Shown: one piece after another, positions 1-11,628 of the stretch | Numbering within the stretch: position 1 is the first letter of the stretch | How the letters are laid out: each line of letters starts with the position of its first letter | From: Acephala macrosclerotiorum | Taxonomy: Eukaryota > Ascomycota > Leotiomycetes > Helotiales > Mollisiaceae | Assembly (NCBI GenBank): GCA_014904845.1 | Contig: MU119213.1 | Span: 1-64,000 of the forward strand | DNA: 64,000 bases | Direction: 5' to 3' | Notes under the pieces: generated by a model | What the model saw: only the letters and a program-made list of their open reading frames with translations | Told to the model about the DNA's origin: nothing | Database searches by the model: none | Translations under genes and position numbers: made by a program

Positions 1-1
1 G

Positions 2-259
2 GAAGAGAGAGGGATCATTCCAATCTTTTGGCCACCATTTTCTCCAGATCTCTCACCAATTGAGACTATGTGGGACAGAATGAAGGACATATTGGCTTTG
101 CTTGATCCAGAAGTCCATAGGAACTACCACAAGCTTAAAGCAGCTGTTCTGGAGGCTTGGAATGATATAACAGATGCAGAAGTTAAGGACATGATTCACA
201 CAATGCCTGCACGCTGTAAAGCAGTGATTGAGGCCAATGGTTGGTACACAGAGTTCTGA
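2..259 (+). mobile_element. Tc1/mariner transposase, C-terminal end (cut by window edge)
   Basis: The reading frame is open from the left edge to the stop at 257-259. It encodes the end of a DDE transposase that would cut and paste DNA at TA sites. The motif WPPFSPDLSPIETMWDRMKD is visible, with the last catalytic acidic residue being the E of SPIE, as in Tc1-type DD34E enzymes. The tail, with MPARC and AVIEANG, is typical of Tc1 enzymes. No stop or frameshift is seen in this part, but the rest of the gene lies outside the window, so it cannot be said whether the element is intact. I could not identify the right terminal inverted repeat because its left partner is not in the window. Confidence 0.85.
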
Positions 260-3200
260 ATAACCTCATTATCCATTGCATTCTATTGTGGAGTGATTGT
301 AAAAGCGGCGTTATTGTGGCAATTCTCGGTGCGCTAACAATTAAAAGGCCCTGTACGTAGTAATGCGAGTACCTTCGGATGTGACCTTGAAAGTTTGACG
401 AAGAAGGCAATCCTCGTGTTCGTCTAGCCACATTTGTTCGTGATCGTGGTCAGTTTAATCTGCTTTTGTCCACGTGAGTGATCTTCCGTCTTAGCTTTAA
501 AGGGGCTGATGATCTTATCAGATTGAGATTCTTCATCGCTGGACTTGTGAATTGAGTTGCAAAACGCAAAATTCTAGAATTGATGTCGTTGAGGTTCGAG
601 ACTCGAGGAGGAAGGAGTTGAGATGTGCGATGCATCCGATGTTTTGCTTTTGTTGCGACGGTGAAAGGTCACACCACGGCAGATGAAATCTGGAAATAGA
701 TCTCCAATATCACCCTACTCAAAGTTTGAGACATTTGTTTTAGAGTTACCGCGTTGGTAAACATTCATCCGCCATTAAGGTCACAGCGTTACACAACAGC
801 ATATTTTTCTTCTTTCGGGGCTTCCCTTCCGTCACCAGTGTTCTTCTTCCGAGTTTTCCACCGAACGAAAATGGAAGGTTGCTTTTTATGATCTTCCCGT
901 GCCGTTTGCCGCTCAAGTTTTCTTTGCTTTTGTTCCGGGAAGGTGATGTACTTCGTATGGCTACCAGATCTCTGGGATAATGCACAGGCCCGAGTTGGGT
1001 CCGGTGAGAGGTCAATTGATGACAATGATAGCAGTTTATCATTGTCATTTTCACCATAATCTGCAGTTGAGAAGATGGCAGTAAGGGACGTGTTGAGGAA
1101 CGAGATTTCGTTCTCTGATAGGCACCTCGTGACGGAGAATTTTCAAGGGGGAGATGGGGTTGCTTGTACTCGAGCACTATTTGGATGATCTGGACGACAT
1201 CTTGCCTGGAATGAGAAAGGTTTCCGTGCCAGATGGTCGGTAACCCGGACCGTGCTGCTTGAATACCAAGACGTACCTGCATCCTTTATCAAATGCAGAG
1301 ATGAAGCGCACTCGTGAGGGCGTTGAGGAAGGTGAGGAAGTGACCCCCATATTGTCCCACGTTCCAAGAGACATTTTAGCTTCCTCTATTTTGAGATATT
1401 TGTGATACGTTTTAAGGAGATTTTCTGCAGTGTGATGGCCTCGTTTTGGCTTCTGTAAGACGAGCGTTAGGGAATTGAGACATTGTAAGGTCTTACCCCA
1501 TGGCTGAGCTCAGGTAGGTGTACCGAGACGGAATAAGTAAAGCTGGTGGCTTCGTGGCTGATACATACTGCTCAGTACCAACCAAGTCAGCCGATTCTAG
1601 TCAGTGCTGGTGAGTAGGTTTGGTGGTTTTGGTTAGAAGGGTCGAGGGGAAGTTAGGAAGTGTTCGGTATGGTGAGAATTGTCGTTTAGTTGCCGGCACG
1701 GGACGGATAGAAGACGAAGTGGATGTCTTGAACTTAGAACAGTAGTCTGGGGCTAAGTAAGACGCGCGACGGCCAAAGGGCTCCATCACAAGAGGAGTTG
1801 TGAATAGTGGCAGAAACCCATTGATTGCTAAGTCTGAGTAATGTCTAGCATGTCGTGGGAAGGGGAAGCGGTAGAACCGAGAACTAGCAGAAATTTGGGC
1901 TGATGAGGAAAACTTGCGTCCTGGCATGACTTGACGGACATGAGGCTTGAAGGATTAAAGGTCTCTTGCAAAGCAGGAGGCAAGTACCGCGAGTCTGGTG
2001 GTGGCTTGTGATGCAGAAGTGCCTCGGGAATTCTTGAGTGGATGTCGGTAGTTTGAAGGTTTGAAGGTTTCTGAGGCTTGGTAGCTGAGTTTGACGAGTG
2101 TGGGGAAGAAGACTACTTGGAGGACGGTAAGCGTGAAGCCGGCGACTTGAGATGTGATGGGCAAATGGTCGAAGTTGAGTTTGGCCCGGAGACGCGACTA
2201 TATGTGGATCGTCGCTGTGTCAATGCCCGTCCAGCCTTGACAACCAGCAGCAGTGGGATAACATGGAAAGTAGTAGAGCTGATAAGCAATCATCGAGGTT
2301 GCAAAGATTTCTCGTTTTGAGTTCCCAAGAAGTTGAGTCGTACTCTGACGAATAGCTAAGGTTGTTCACACTGTACTCCAGACGTAGAATAACAAGCCAG
2401 GTCGGGATATGCGAGTAGAATCCCGTTCATAAGACTGCATCCTAGATTTCTTTCGCCTTGGTAGTTCTGGTCTTCTTGAGATCTGGAGTTGATCGACAGA
2501 GGTGGACCCGATTCTTTGGTCGTGATGATGTCGATGGAATCTTTCGGGAGGGTAGGCCTGGAAAGGGGCCAGCATCCGTGCTGAGCACACGCTGCATGCT
2601 GCATGTAGTGTGACCACGCACCATTATGGATGCTACAGAGGGTACTCGAGCCTCGAGGGCCCTCATCTAATGGTGGGCGTTGAAGAATGGGATGGATGGT
2701 CGTATTCGGATGAGGTTTGCTGCGTGTGGCAGTCAGATCGTTTCAGCATTCTTTCCCACCTACGGGGGAGATATTCCGAGAATGCAGAGGCTGTTGTTTG
2801 TGGAGACGGTCCCGGAGGTGGCCACTTGAGGCATGTGTTTGCTCTATATTACCATACATATATCAAGCTTCATTATTGCTGATTTGGGCGGAGGTTGGGG
2901 GGACTTTCGGCTTGGAAAAGCGCCTCGGACTTCGCTAACGGGCTATACTCCCACCGGAAATATTGACGAGCTTCCAGACTCTTCTGATGCCCAAGCCAGA
3001 CATGATCATCGTATACTTAACTTTTCTGTCCCTCGTATTCCTGGGCATGCCTCAAGGTTAACCTGCGCGAGATGGATCAGAAGTGACGGCCTTGGCTGGT
3101 GGCCTCATATGGACAGCGGAGCCAGTGCAGCCCATCAGTAATTACTGAGTCAACTGAGACAAACAGTCTCCCCTGAACGCAGGCACATGGATATCAAGGA

Positions 3201-3775
3201 CCACCTGAAGACCAGGTCTTGATCCTTCAGTGGGGATATTGCGCGACTGCGGCTTCGTGAGAACCTCACTTCCATCAGTGCACCACACGCCGGCACCCGC
3301 CACCAACGTATGTGCGTTCCGAACGCAATTACTTCGTACTTAGTATCTTCCGAGATGGATGTGAGGGCTTCAGTTTGAGGCCGGTCCGCCAATCCGCATC
3401 TCCTCTACCAACGTTTCTTCATGTGAGATTGCAGCAGAGCTTCCGTCATTGTTTGTAAAGTACGTACCAGGGCATATGCACTGGTCGCTCAAGGAACACC
3501 CCTCCCTGGTCACGACCGAGACCAACGCCTGCACGTCTGTGTCCGGCTCAGGATCCGCGTCCACCGAACGTCAATCCGCATTTTCACGAAGGTGGTCGAC
3601 GACGATGTTTCGACTGCATGAGGCCACTGCCAGCCACTCCAGCCTGCAGAGCGCAAGTGGAAACTACGGTACAGCCTTCAGAGTCCGCAGAGTTCGTACT
3701 ACCACTGGATCGGGCGGCCCAACGAGCGCGGATGGAAAGGTTAGGCTAGGACTCCAGCCAGACTGCGGGGCGTGC

Positions 3776-3831
3776 TCTGGTGTGGCATCTCTATGATTGG
3801 TCCTCTGGTGTGGCACCTCTATGATTGGTGC
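3776..3831. repeat. 28-bp tandem duplication
   Basis: Two adjacent 28-nt units begin TCTGGTGTGGCA and end CTATGATTGGT(C/G)C. They differ at two positions only, which points to a recent local duplication. Confidence 0.85.
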
Positions 3832-4165
3832 GAGATACTTCATCCATTGTGTGAGATGATTCGGACGATCTCTCGGGGCAGCGCAGGAAGATGAAGAAGC
3901 TCTCCAGTGCGTCTATTCCATTCTTCGAAAGGTCCTGCCTCTTTCGAACTCAATCCAGATAAGGCAAATCCAATTTGGTACTGTACCCCGCGACCCAAAG
4001 ATCCCAAAGGACGTTGAAGAAACGGTAATATGACTGCTCACTTCTGTCATTCTTCTGTGTCGACTTCTCTGCTCAGATTCTGACCAACCACCTTTGCAGC
4101 AGTCTCAGGGGTTCGCGGGTGATTAGGCGCAAGGTACGCGAGAGGTGAACCACCGAGATGGGCTC

Positions 4166-4206
4166 GGTGGGCACCCAGTGGGCACTCAGTGGCGCTCAGT
4201 GGGCAC
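4166..4206. repeat. Short GTGGGCAC-type minisatellite
   Basis: Imperfect units of 10-14 nt alternate GTGGGCAC and CAGTGG (GTGGGCACCCA, GTGGGCACTCA, GTGGCGCTCA, GTGGGCAC). Confidence 0.7.
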
Positions 4207-6099
4207 AATCACAGCAGTTGTGGGAGAAGGCACACCGCCCGAGAGGCCCTAGAGATCATCGCCCACCTCACTGCAGTAGCAGTGTCTGAGTTTTGTCCGC
4301 AGGCCTCTACTCACTATGTCACTCGTTAGATATTGAACTCTACAGAAGGCACAATGTGGAATGCCGAGGGCTTTTTAAAGTTGCTGGTCTTGTGTGACCA
4401 ATGTTTGAGTCTACGCAGGGTCTCAACCCCGAAAACGTTGCAAGCAATCAATTCTCCTGGCACCCACGGCCGCCATCAACACTACTGTATCGATATCACC
4501 GCACGGCACGCCGCAACATGGCGGCTGCTTGCTTGCTTGCTTGCCTGCGCCCTTGGCCATCGATCGCAACAGGCCCGGCCTTATCACGAATCTCGTCGCC
4601 ATCCGCATGGCCTCCACCGAGTCCGCCGGGGGCTCCTCGCCCAGGGCCATCTCAGGCTTGGGGGAGAGACATGGAAGAGAATGGCTTCACACTGAATTTC
4701 TCAGGCCTGCCCAAAATTACGTTAGCCCACTTCAGACATTTCCACTGACCCCACTGGGTAAGAAGCTTGGCTAAAGGAAACTCTAACTCGAAGTCATCTA
4801 GTCTTCGACTAAACTGCAACATGGCCAACCAGAAGCCCGGCTGGTTTGACTTTGATTCGCGTTTTCCCCATCTTTCAAACCTCATCAAACCACAACGCGT
4901 CGCTTGCTGATCCCATCCCCGGTCAACTTGGGTATTTTGCTCAGTGGCAAGCCCCCATGTAGCCTTCTGGCGTTCAAGGAACAAGGGTCTAATTGGGCTA
5001 TCTGAACGACTTCTTGTGCGTTTCTCCAGGGAGCCCTGCTAGAAGGACAATTCCTGGGACCAGAAGATTGGCCCAGTCGAACCAGAAATACGTGAAGGAA
5101 ATGCTAGGTGCACAGGACATGGTGATATCAATGCTTTGAATGCAGCTTCCTTCCAGAAAATCCCCCTCACAACTGTCGTCCAGGAACAATCCTCCTCTGG
5201 AAACTTCACCAGGTCTGAGGTTAGAGACCCTCGACACACACCCTTTGACGGAATATCTCCACGACGTCGACTTTGTTTTCAGCCTCTGTCCTGCATGTCA
5301 AAGCCGTGCCAAAGAGAGTTCTATTCGCGAGCAGTTCCTGCTTCCGTTCTTGCATGAGGGTGGCTTACTTCGTCTGCATCTTCAAGGAGAGCTCGTTATT
5401 GCATTTGCACTCATAAAAGTACCTCAGGTTAACTCATCACTCCACTCCACGAGGACTTTCGGACATCCTCCAATCGAATTCGGTTGCTTCGCAGCATCAT
5501 TTAGAGGTTGTCATATTGAAACCAAGAGTTTCCATGTGAGGTACGTAAACTTTCTTCAGAGCATGTTCCCGCCCTATATCAGATGTCAAAAGCGAGGTGG
5601 ACAACAAACATTACATCTGTGCTTCCCGAGGAGACTCAAACTTATGAAATCCCTGAGCATATGACGGGGAACTGTTCGAGCCATTTTCTTAACTTTGCAG
5701 AGATCAGATCCATGCAATAGCAAGATCTGTTATATAGGGAGGGGCCACTCACTGAAAACTCTCCAGCCGAGCTTGCAAAGCTTCCTATCTATACAAAAAG
5801 CGAATAATACCGAGCCGACATTCAAATCTAAATGTTCAGAGACGGACCAACAGTTTCATAACCACTTCACAGGGCTGCGCGTTCTGGAAAGGGAACCCCG
5901 CAGACACAGCCAAAATTATCCAATTTATACACGCGACATTATCCGCACCAGCCAATCTCTCAGTATCATTTGTGTTGGGGTTCCTTGTATCGACCTCGCA
6001 CCGACATCCTTATTCCTTAAATATATCGCAGCCGGAATCCCCACCTACCCAGTTATTTTCGCGTTCGCTGTCGCTCCTGCAATCTATTTGCTTACCAAC

Positions 6100-8601
6100 A
6101 TGTTTGGCTTTGGAACTGGAAAGTCGGCGTACCCCAGTATCTATACCGTCACTCAGGTAAAGAAAACGTCGTCTAAGAAAGACTCTTCCCCTCCACGACA
6201 GGAGTCTCCGGATTCTCTTGAACCGGCTGTGTGTATGGATGGACCTCCTTCACCCGAAAGAATTCGAGCCTTCCAAGAGCAGATGAAAAGGAGTAGTCTG
6301 TTTGGAAACAATTCAAGGACCAACACTCTTTCTTCCGCCTCTTCTTCGTTCCGTTCAATCTCTGGCTCAACGGATAATGCTGTGAGCCTATCGAGGAGGT
6401 CTTCCAGTCGTTCAAACGCAAGCAGTATGCCGTCGATTCGATCCGAAAGGCCGGAGAGTGTGCAGATATTCGGATCTATCTTTTCTCGAAGTGGACGGAA
6501 GTCAAGGAAGGAGAACAATGCTGGCAGTCTGAGAAGTTCAGGATCTTCGACAACTCTTGGAGACTCCATTATTGAGGAGGAATCGGCAAAGGATCATTAC
6601 TATGGAAAAAAGAGTGGATCTCGACGACGGCATCTCATCTCTGGGCCTTATAACTTTCAGCATGTTACGCATACACGACAAGATCACCTCCCCAACTTGG
6701 ATCGGACAAGTCGCATGGAATTAGTCTCGGAATTCTCAGCTATTCGCGCATCGCAATCACCGTCAAACGGCGAATTGAAAGGAATCAGAGCTCAGGACTT
6801 GCACTTCGAGAACTTCTCTTCCGAGGCTTTAGCTGTCGTGCCGACAGAGGAACTTCCTTCGAAGTCGGCAACCAGTCCTCGACAGCGAGCAGTACTCCGC
6901 AAGTCTGTCAATCAGCCTCAACGATCGGTGCCCTACGCAAAGTCACACGATAACCTCAGGATAGCCCCTCCACGACCACCCCGCTCCCCACTGTCGCCAG
7001 AATGTCCAGTGGCACTACCAGCCAGGACTTCCTCTCGGACAGCTTCAGTACTATTTGACACGTCTGATCCACTGGCGTCAACTACAATTGAGCGGCCATA
7101 TACGAATGGAGGGTTTCGAAGGCCTGCACCATTTCATCTGCCAATTCCACCACCACCAAGCTGGGACGAACGGAAGGAAGACTTCTCGAGTCGGCCGCTG
7201 TCGCACGGTGTGACAACGCCCGGAGACGAAGCATGGCCATTGACATCACCCCCGTCTGGGAATTTCGGTGTTGAATTGACTGATGTTCAGGAAGAGGACG
7301 AAGATGTTTTGTCGAGGAGGTCGCGATTTTCGACTGCCAGTGCCGAGCTGAGAATGTCTCAGTCGGTCCCGGCCCTGCGACGAAAATCCATGGAACAGGC
7401 CAATGAGGGATTGTCGACAACGAACGCTCAGCCGCCATCTGATGCGTCGTCCAATCAATTGCAGCCAGCTCCAGCCTTCCAGTTGACGACGGATTCTTGG
7501 GAATCGGACATTGATTGGTGCTACGAGCATGAGGTAGAGGCTGATTGTGAATATCAATGGGATCAATGCTCCGCGGACGGGAACGCCGCAGAGACAGAGA
7601 CAATCCTACCTTCACCAACTCAACCTGCGCTTCAATTGCGCCTTCAAAATGAAGAGCGGACATATCATGGACGCTTCCGCCCCTCCTTATTGGTACCATC
7701 GTCTCTTGATCTTCCTGAGTTGTCGCCCTCTAATGTATCCACGCCTTCGGATCCTCGAACACCTGCCAACTTCTTTCACCCAGCGCATGTTCGCTCTCCC
7801 TCCCACGCAAGTTCGTTCAAAGAACGACATGGCTTCAATCTAAGCCCATCTCTTCTTATTCCGTCCGACTTCAAGAATCAGATGGACGATGATTCTCTTT
7901 ACAACGAGCACTTCGGTCACGACTCGACATCCGGGACAATCTTCACGTCGGAGCCTTTCAATCACTCTATCTCTCCAGTGGACGAGAGATCATCGAGTAC
8001 AACATCGTTTCGCTCGTCGAGTTTTTCTCGGGGTTCCGCACGCAGCTCGTCGAGCACACGCATGTCTGCCAACTCTCGGGGAAGCCAGGATTCTATGACC
8101 TTGCTGGCGCGTGCCGTTGGACTGTCCCAAGAGCATCGTAGCTTCGGTTCTGCCTCGTCGCTTCCAGACTTGATTCCCTCAACTCGTCGACTAGAGGCGG
8201 ATATTTCGAATGACCTTGCCGCTTTGAGTCTCTCGAATGACGATGAAGCCGCTCCATCGCCAGATATCGTCGCTCCAGTTCCAGCTCTTGCATCTCTTCA
8301 ACATCGACGCAACAGATCGCTTGCCTTAGAGAATGGACGTCGTAAGGGCGAGAACCAGTTAGCAACAACACCTGCGACACTTACAATTGAGAAGCCGGAA
8401 GCTTTTGTTGATGCGAGCAGTGCTTTAAGTCCAGTCGCGGAGTTTCCCACCATGCCAAAACAGGACGTGGTCAGACCTCTTGTGCATGGACGAAAGACTT
8501 CGGCGCCTGTTGTGAGCTCGAGTGTAAAGGAGTTTAAGGGAAGAGCTCGTGCGAAGACTGCGGCTACCAGAGGAAGCTACATGTTGTTTCCTCAAGTCTG
8601 A
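6100..8601 (+). CDS. Large serine-rich, mostly disordered protein of unknown function
   Basis: This is an uninterrupted frame of 833 codons starting at MFGFGTGKSAYPS. The frame stays open 405 nt further upstream, but that part reads like an untranslated leader (irregular composition, TATATAGG-like sequence near 5731), so I chose the ATG at 6100. The protein is dominated by Ser, Pro and Arg. Poly-Ser blocks lie around residues 65-120 and again near 620-690, and RRSSSR- or RKS-type sites could be kinase targets. Short acidic stretches also occur. No catalytic domain, membrane segment or signal peptide is visible. Length, lack of introns and sustained coding composition make it a real gene. A scaffold or signalling role is a guess from composition only. 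Confidence 0.8.
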   Translation: MFGFGTGKSAYPSIYTVTQVKKTSSKKDSSPPRQESPDSLEPAVCMDGPPSPERIRAFQEQMKRSSLFGNNSRTNTLSSASSSFRSISGSTDNAVSLSRRSSSRSNASSMPSIRSERPESVQIFGSIFSRSGRKSRKENNAGSLRSSGSSTTLGDSIIEEESAKDHYYGKKSGSRRRHLISGPYNFQHVTHTRQDHLPNLDRTSRMELVSEFSAIRASQSPSNGELKGIRAQDLHFENFSSEALAVVPTEELPSKSATSPRQRAVLRKSVNQPQRSVPYAKSHDNLRIAPPRPPRSPLSPECPVALPARTSSRTASVLFDTSDPLASTTIERPYTNGGFRRPAPFHLPIPPPPSWDERKEDFSSRPLSHGVTTPGDEAWPLTSPPSGNFGVELTDVQEEDEDVLSRRSRFSTASAELRMSQSVPALRRKSMEQANEGLSTTNAQPPSDASSNQLQPAPAFQLTTDSWESDIDWCYEHEVEADCEYQWDQCSADGNAAETETILPSPTQPALQLRLQNEERTYHGRFRPSLLVPSSLDLPELSPSNVSTPSDPRTPANFFHPAHVRSPSHASSFKERHGFNLSPSLLIPSDFKNQMDDDSLYNEHFGHDSTSGTIFTSEPFNHSISPVDERSSSTTSFRSSSFSRGSARSSSSTRMSANSRGSQDSMTLLARAVGLSQEHRSFGSASSLPDLIPSTRRLEADISNDLAALSLSNDDEAAPSPDIVAPVPALASLQHRRNRSLALENGRRKGENQLATTPATLTIEKPEAFVDASSALSPVAEFPTMPKQDVVRPLVHGRKTSAPVVSSSVKEFKGRARAKTAATRGSYMLFPQV

Positions 8602-9332
8602 AAAGTTTTAGAATAAGATTTTGGTTGCACAGGCTGGCCAGTGAATGGGCTGGAAATATAAAACCCACGGGAACCACACCACCAGAGGCAGTTGCCTCGA
8701 TGATTTGAAATGTTTGTTATGATTGATGTATTTTTGGGTTTTCTTTTCGGTCTTGGTCTGGCGTGTATAGGCATTGAGCGGCTGGCAGGCTTGCCGGAAA
8801 AGTCAATGCGAGAGCATTTGTGTACTGTACTACCATTCTTACTGTCGTTTATGGCATCTCCTATATCCTCTATTGGTGTAGCATTTTCTTGGACAGGATT
8901 TGGTGTTAGCATAATGGTATTGGGCTGGGCCTGGGCTGGCATCGGAAAAAAGGATAAGATGGACACTGACATTGGGGGACGGTGATATGATATGAGGTAT
9001 AGGCATTGTGAGGATATGGGAGAGGTGACGAATATGAGAAGGACGGAAGTATAGAGTGTAGGTCTCTTGACCGCGGATAGGCATGGAAGGTGCATGTGGG
9101 ATAACCTTCTAAAAGACTGGATTAGGGACGAGGTGTATTATTCTTATCAAGAGGAAGAAGACTTTGGGGTAGAACCTTGAGAAATAGGTTAGAATATTCT
9201 TTGAATAGATCTGTTCAACCTATCTCTAAGCCTTCCTGATCTTGAAGTGCCGCACTCGCCACTCCTGGACGAAGTGACACTGTCCGTCGAACTCGTAGAA
9301 GTTGTTGCTGCCATGATGTTCTAATATCAGAT
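8602..9332. other. Intergenic region, 3' flank of the serine-rich gene
   Basis: Two overlapping opposite frames (8710-8985 plus, 8592-9095 minus) mirror each other and lack recognisable domains, so I do not call either. Probably the 3' UTR and spacer. Confidence 0.4.
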
Positions 9333-9335
9333 TAA

Positions 9336-9619
9336 CGAGCCTGGGATCATAAGTCTGTGTTTTCCAGGCATTTTTCAGGGCATTTTTAAGCGACGAAAAC
9401 TGAACTCGACGACTTTACTTTAAGAGCATAAAATACGCACAAATTAGAATCATTTGAACTTGTAAATACTATATTTATAAACAGCTATAATAAGTTTATA
9501 GAGCAAATCTAAGTCGATTTAATTTCGTGATTAAAAATCGAAATTTGGTTTTAGCGTTCATTTGTTAGCGAGAAGCCCTAAAAAGTCCTGTAAAACACAG
9601 ACTTATAATCCCAGGCTCG
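9336..9619 (+). mobile_element. MITE copy 1 (PIF/Harbinger-like, TAA target duplication)
   Basis: This is a 284-bp non-coding element with terminal inverted repeats starting CGAGCCTGGGATCATAAGTC. The repeats match with minor changes over about 45 bp at each end. It is flanked by a 3-bp duplication, TAA at 9333-9335 and 9620-9622. The interior is AT-rich and codes for nothing. Two more copies in the same orientation lie at 12846 and 58054. A 3-bp TWA target duplication is characteristic of PIF/Harbinger transposons; no transposase of that type is in the window. The copy sits 235 bp before the aminopeptidase start and may lie in its promoter. Confidence 0.88.
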
Positions 9620-9853
9620 TAACAAGATGAGGCTGCTCATTCGCCCCAACATAAGGCTACCGGCGAAGCTTCATATCTCAACATCGGCAGCCTTACAATG
9701 CTGCTGACAGCTACGCCTCAGTTCAACGTGCAGGTGACACAGTATGGCAGGGCGACTCGGGCATTCAGCTTCCCCACAATTTAGCGCAGCAGGGGTCTCA
9801 GAAAGGAAGCTCAAGCTTCAACCAAACGATAAGGCTGTCAACAAACTCCATAA

Positions 9854-11628
9854 ATGTACAGAAGATCAGTCCTCACTCTTCAATTCAGAATCATCATAGC
9901 AGCCAGAGGAATCAAAAGACCATTCTCCACCACTTCACAATTCAACATGGCATCCAAGAAAGTCTCCGCTTCAGTTGCCAAAGCACACGACTTCATCGAC
10001 TTCGTGAACGCTTCTCCTACACGTACACCCCTCTCTCCACCCCCAAAGTACAATTCCAAACTGACACACTACAGCGTATCATGCCGTCCAATCTACCATC
10101 AAACGCCTCACCACCGCCGGCTTCACCGAAATCAAAGAACGCGACTCCTGGGCCTCAACCCTCCACCCTGGCGGAAAATACTACCTCACCCGAAACGGCT
10201 CCTCAATCGTCGCTTTCACCATCGGCAGCAAATGGAAACCCGGAAACCCCATCGCTATGGTCGGCGCACATACCGACTCCCCCTGTCTCCGAATCAAGCC
10301 CGTATCCAAGAAAACCGGCGCAGGCTTCCTGCAAGTCGGTGTAGAGACATATGGAGGTGGAATCTGGCACACATGGTTTGATCGTGATTTGAGCATCGCA
10401 GGAAGAGCGATGGTGAAGGATGGGAAGGGGAATTTTCAGCAGAAGTTGGTTAAGGTTGATAGGCCGATTCTGAGGATTCCGACATTAGCGATTCATCTGG
10501 ATAGGCAGACGAATTTTGAGCCGAATAAGGAGACGGAGTTGTTTCCTATTGCTGGACTGGTGGCGGCGGAGCTTAATAGGACGGGGCAGAAGGAGGTCAG
10601 GGATGAGAAGATTGAGGAGTTGGAGAAGACTGGGGAGGGTGATTTTAGGCCTTTGAAGGTCTTACAGGATAGACATCATCCGTACATCGTGGAGATCATT
10701 GCGGAGCATGCTGGTGTGGCGGTTGAGGATGTCGTCGATTTCGAGATGGTGCTTTATGATACTCAGAAGTCGTGCATCGGTGGCATCAACAACGAGTTGA
10801 TCTTCAGTCCGAGACTCGACAATTTGGGCATGACTTACTGTGCTATTGAGGGTTTGATCGAATCGGTGTCGGAGAAGTATACATTGAAAGATGAGAGCGC
10901 TATCCGATTGAGCGTCTGCTTCGATCATGAGGAGATCGGAAGCACATCTGCACACGGTGCTGCTTCGAATCTTCTTCCTGCTGTCCTGAGACGACTCTCT
11001 GTTCTGCCAGGTGGACATCACGACACAAACTCTGAGCAATCATACGAAAAGGTCCCTCGAGAGCAAGACCTCGATATCGCGACGGCATACGAACAAACAC
11101 TCTCGTCCTCCTTCCTTGTCTCGGCCGACATGGCACATTCAGTCAACCCGAACTATACCCACAAGTACGAGGCCGACCACAGACCAGAAATGAATAAGGG
11201 AACTGTCATCAAGGTCAACGCCAATCAAAGATATGCTACAAACTCGCCAGGAATTGTCTTACTACAAGAGGTTGCAAAGCTAGCAAAGGCCAGTGAAGAC
11301 TCGACTACCAGCCAAGGAGTACCGCTTCAATTATTCGTTGTCCGCAATGATTCGCCTTGCGGAGGCACGATTGGTCCTATGCTGTCTGCTGCTTTGGGAG
11401 CTAGAACTGTGAGTGATCTCTTTATACTTTTTAGTTCCATGATCTATTCTTAGCTGAGAACTTTCAAATGCTAATTGTTGGTTTTAGATTGATGTCGGCA
11501 ATCCTCAATTATCGATGCATAGTATCCGAGAAACTGGCGGTGTTTATGATGTGGAGCATGGTGTTAGGTTGTTCGAGTCATTCTTCCAACATTTCTCGGA
11601 ACTGGAGTCTAGGATTTTGGTAGACTAG
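9854..11628 (+). CDS. APE4: Aspartyl aminopeptidase (peptidase family M18)
   Basis: The gene is join(9854..10022,10075..11408,11488..11628), giving 547 residues. It removes N-terminal Asp/Glu from peptides with a two-zinc centre. Family M18 metal-site motifs are in order: VGAHTDSPCLRIKP (H122 in this numbering), RLDNLG, FDHEEIGS, SADMAHSVNPNY and a final LSMHSIRE. The first intron (52 nt, branch CTGAC) and second intron (79 nt, branch CTAAT) restore the frame exactly. Two in-frame starts exist. From 9854 the protein gains 31 residues rich in Arg and free of acids, including RPFSTTS, which resembles a mitochondrial presequence. From 9947 (MASKK) it is a 516-residue protein of normal cytosolic/vacuolar size. 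MITE copies lie on both sides. Confidence 0.95.

Larger units (their letters stand above)
260..6099. other. Gene-poor stretch next to the transposon
   Basis: No gene can be supported here. Open frames of up to 178 codons exist on both strands (746-1282 minus, 1601-1927 minus, 5140-5664 plus). None shows a recognisable domain, and none can be joined by splice sites into something longer. The stretch holds a 28-bp tandem duplication at 3776-3831, a short GTGGGCAC/CAGTGG minisatellite at 4166-4206 and a (GCTT)4 microsatellite at 4527-4542. Base composition is not AT-rich, so it is not a RIP island. The part just before 6100 is likely the promoter and 5' leader of the next gene. Confidence 0.5.

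Noticed and set aside
746..1282. 178-codon minus-strand frame in the left gene-poor region
   Set aside because: No domain, biased basic composition, overlaps other frames on the same strand, no splice partners found.
5140..5664. 174-codon plus-strand frame
   Set aside because: No recognisable family or signal; composition irregular, and it lies in the likely upstream region of the serine-rich gene.
8592..9095. Opposite-strand frames (167 codons minus; 8710-8985 plus, hydrophobic)
   Set aside because: They mirror each other in the 3' flank of the serine-rich gene; neither has domain support.
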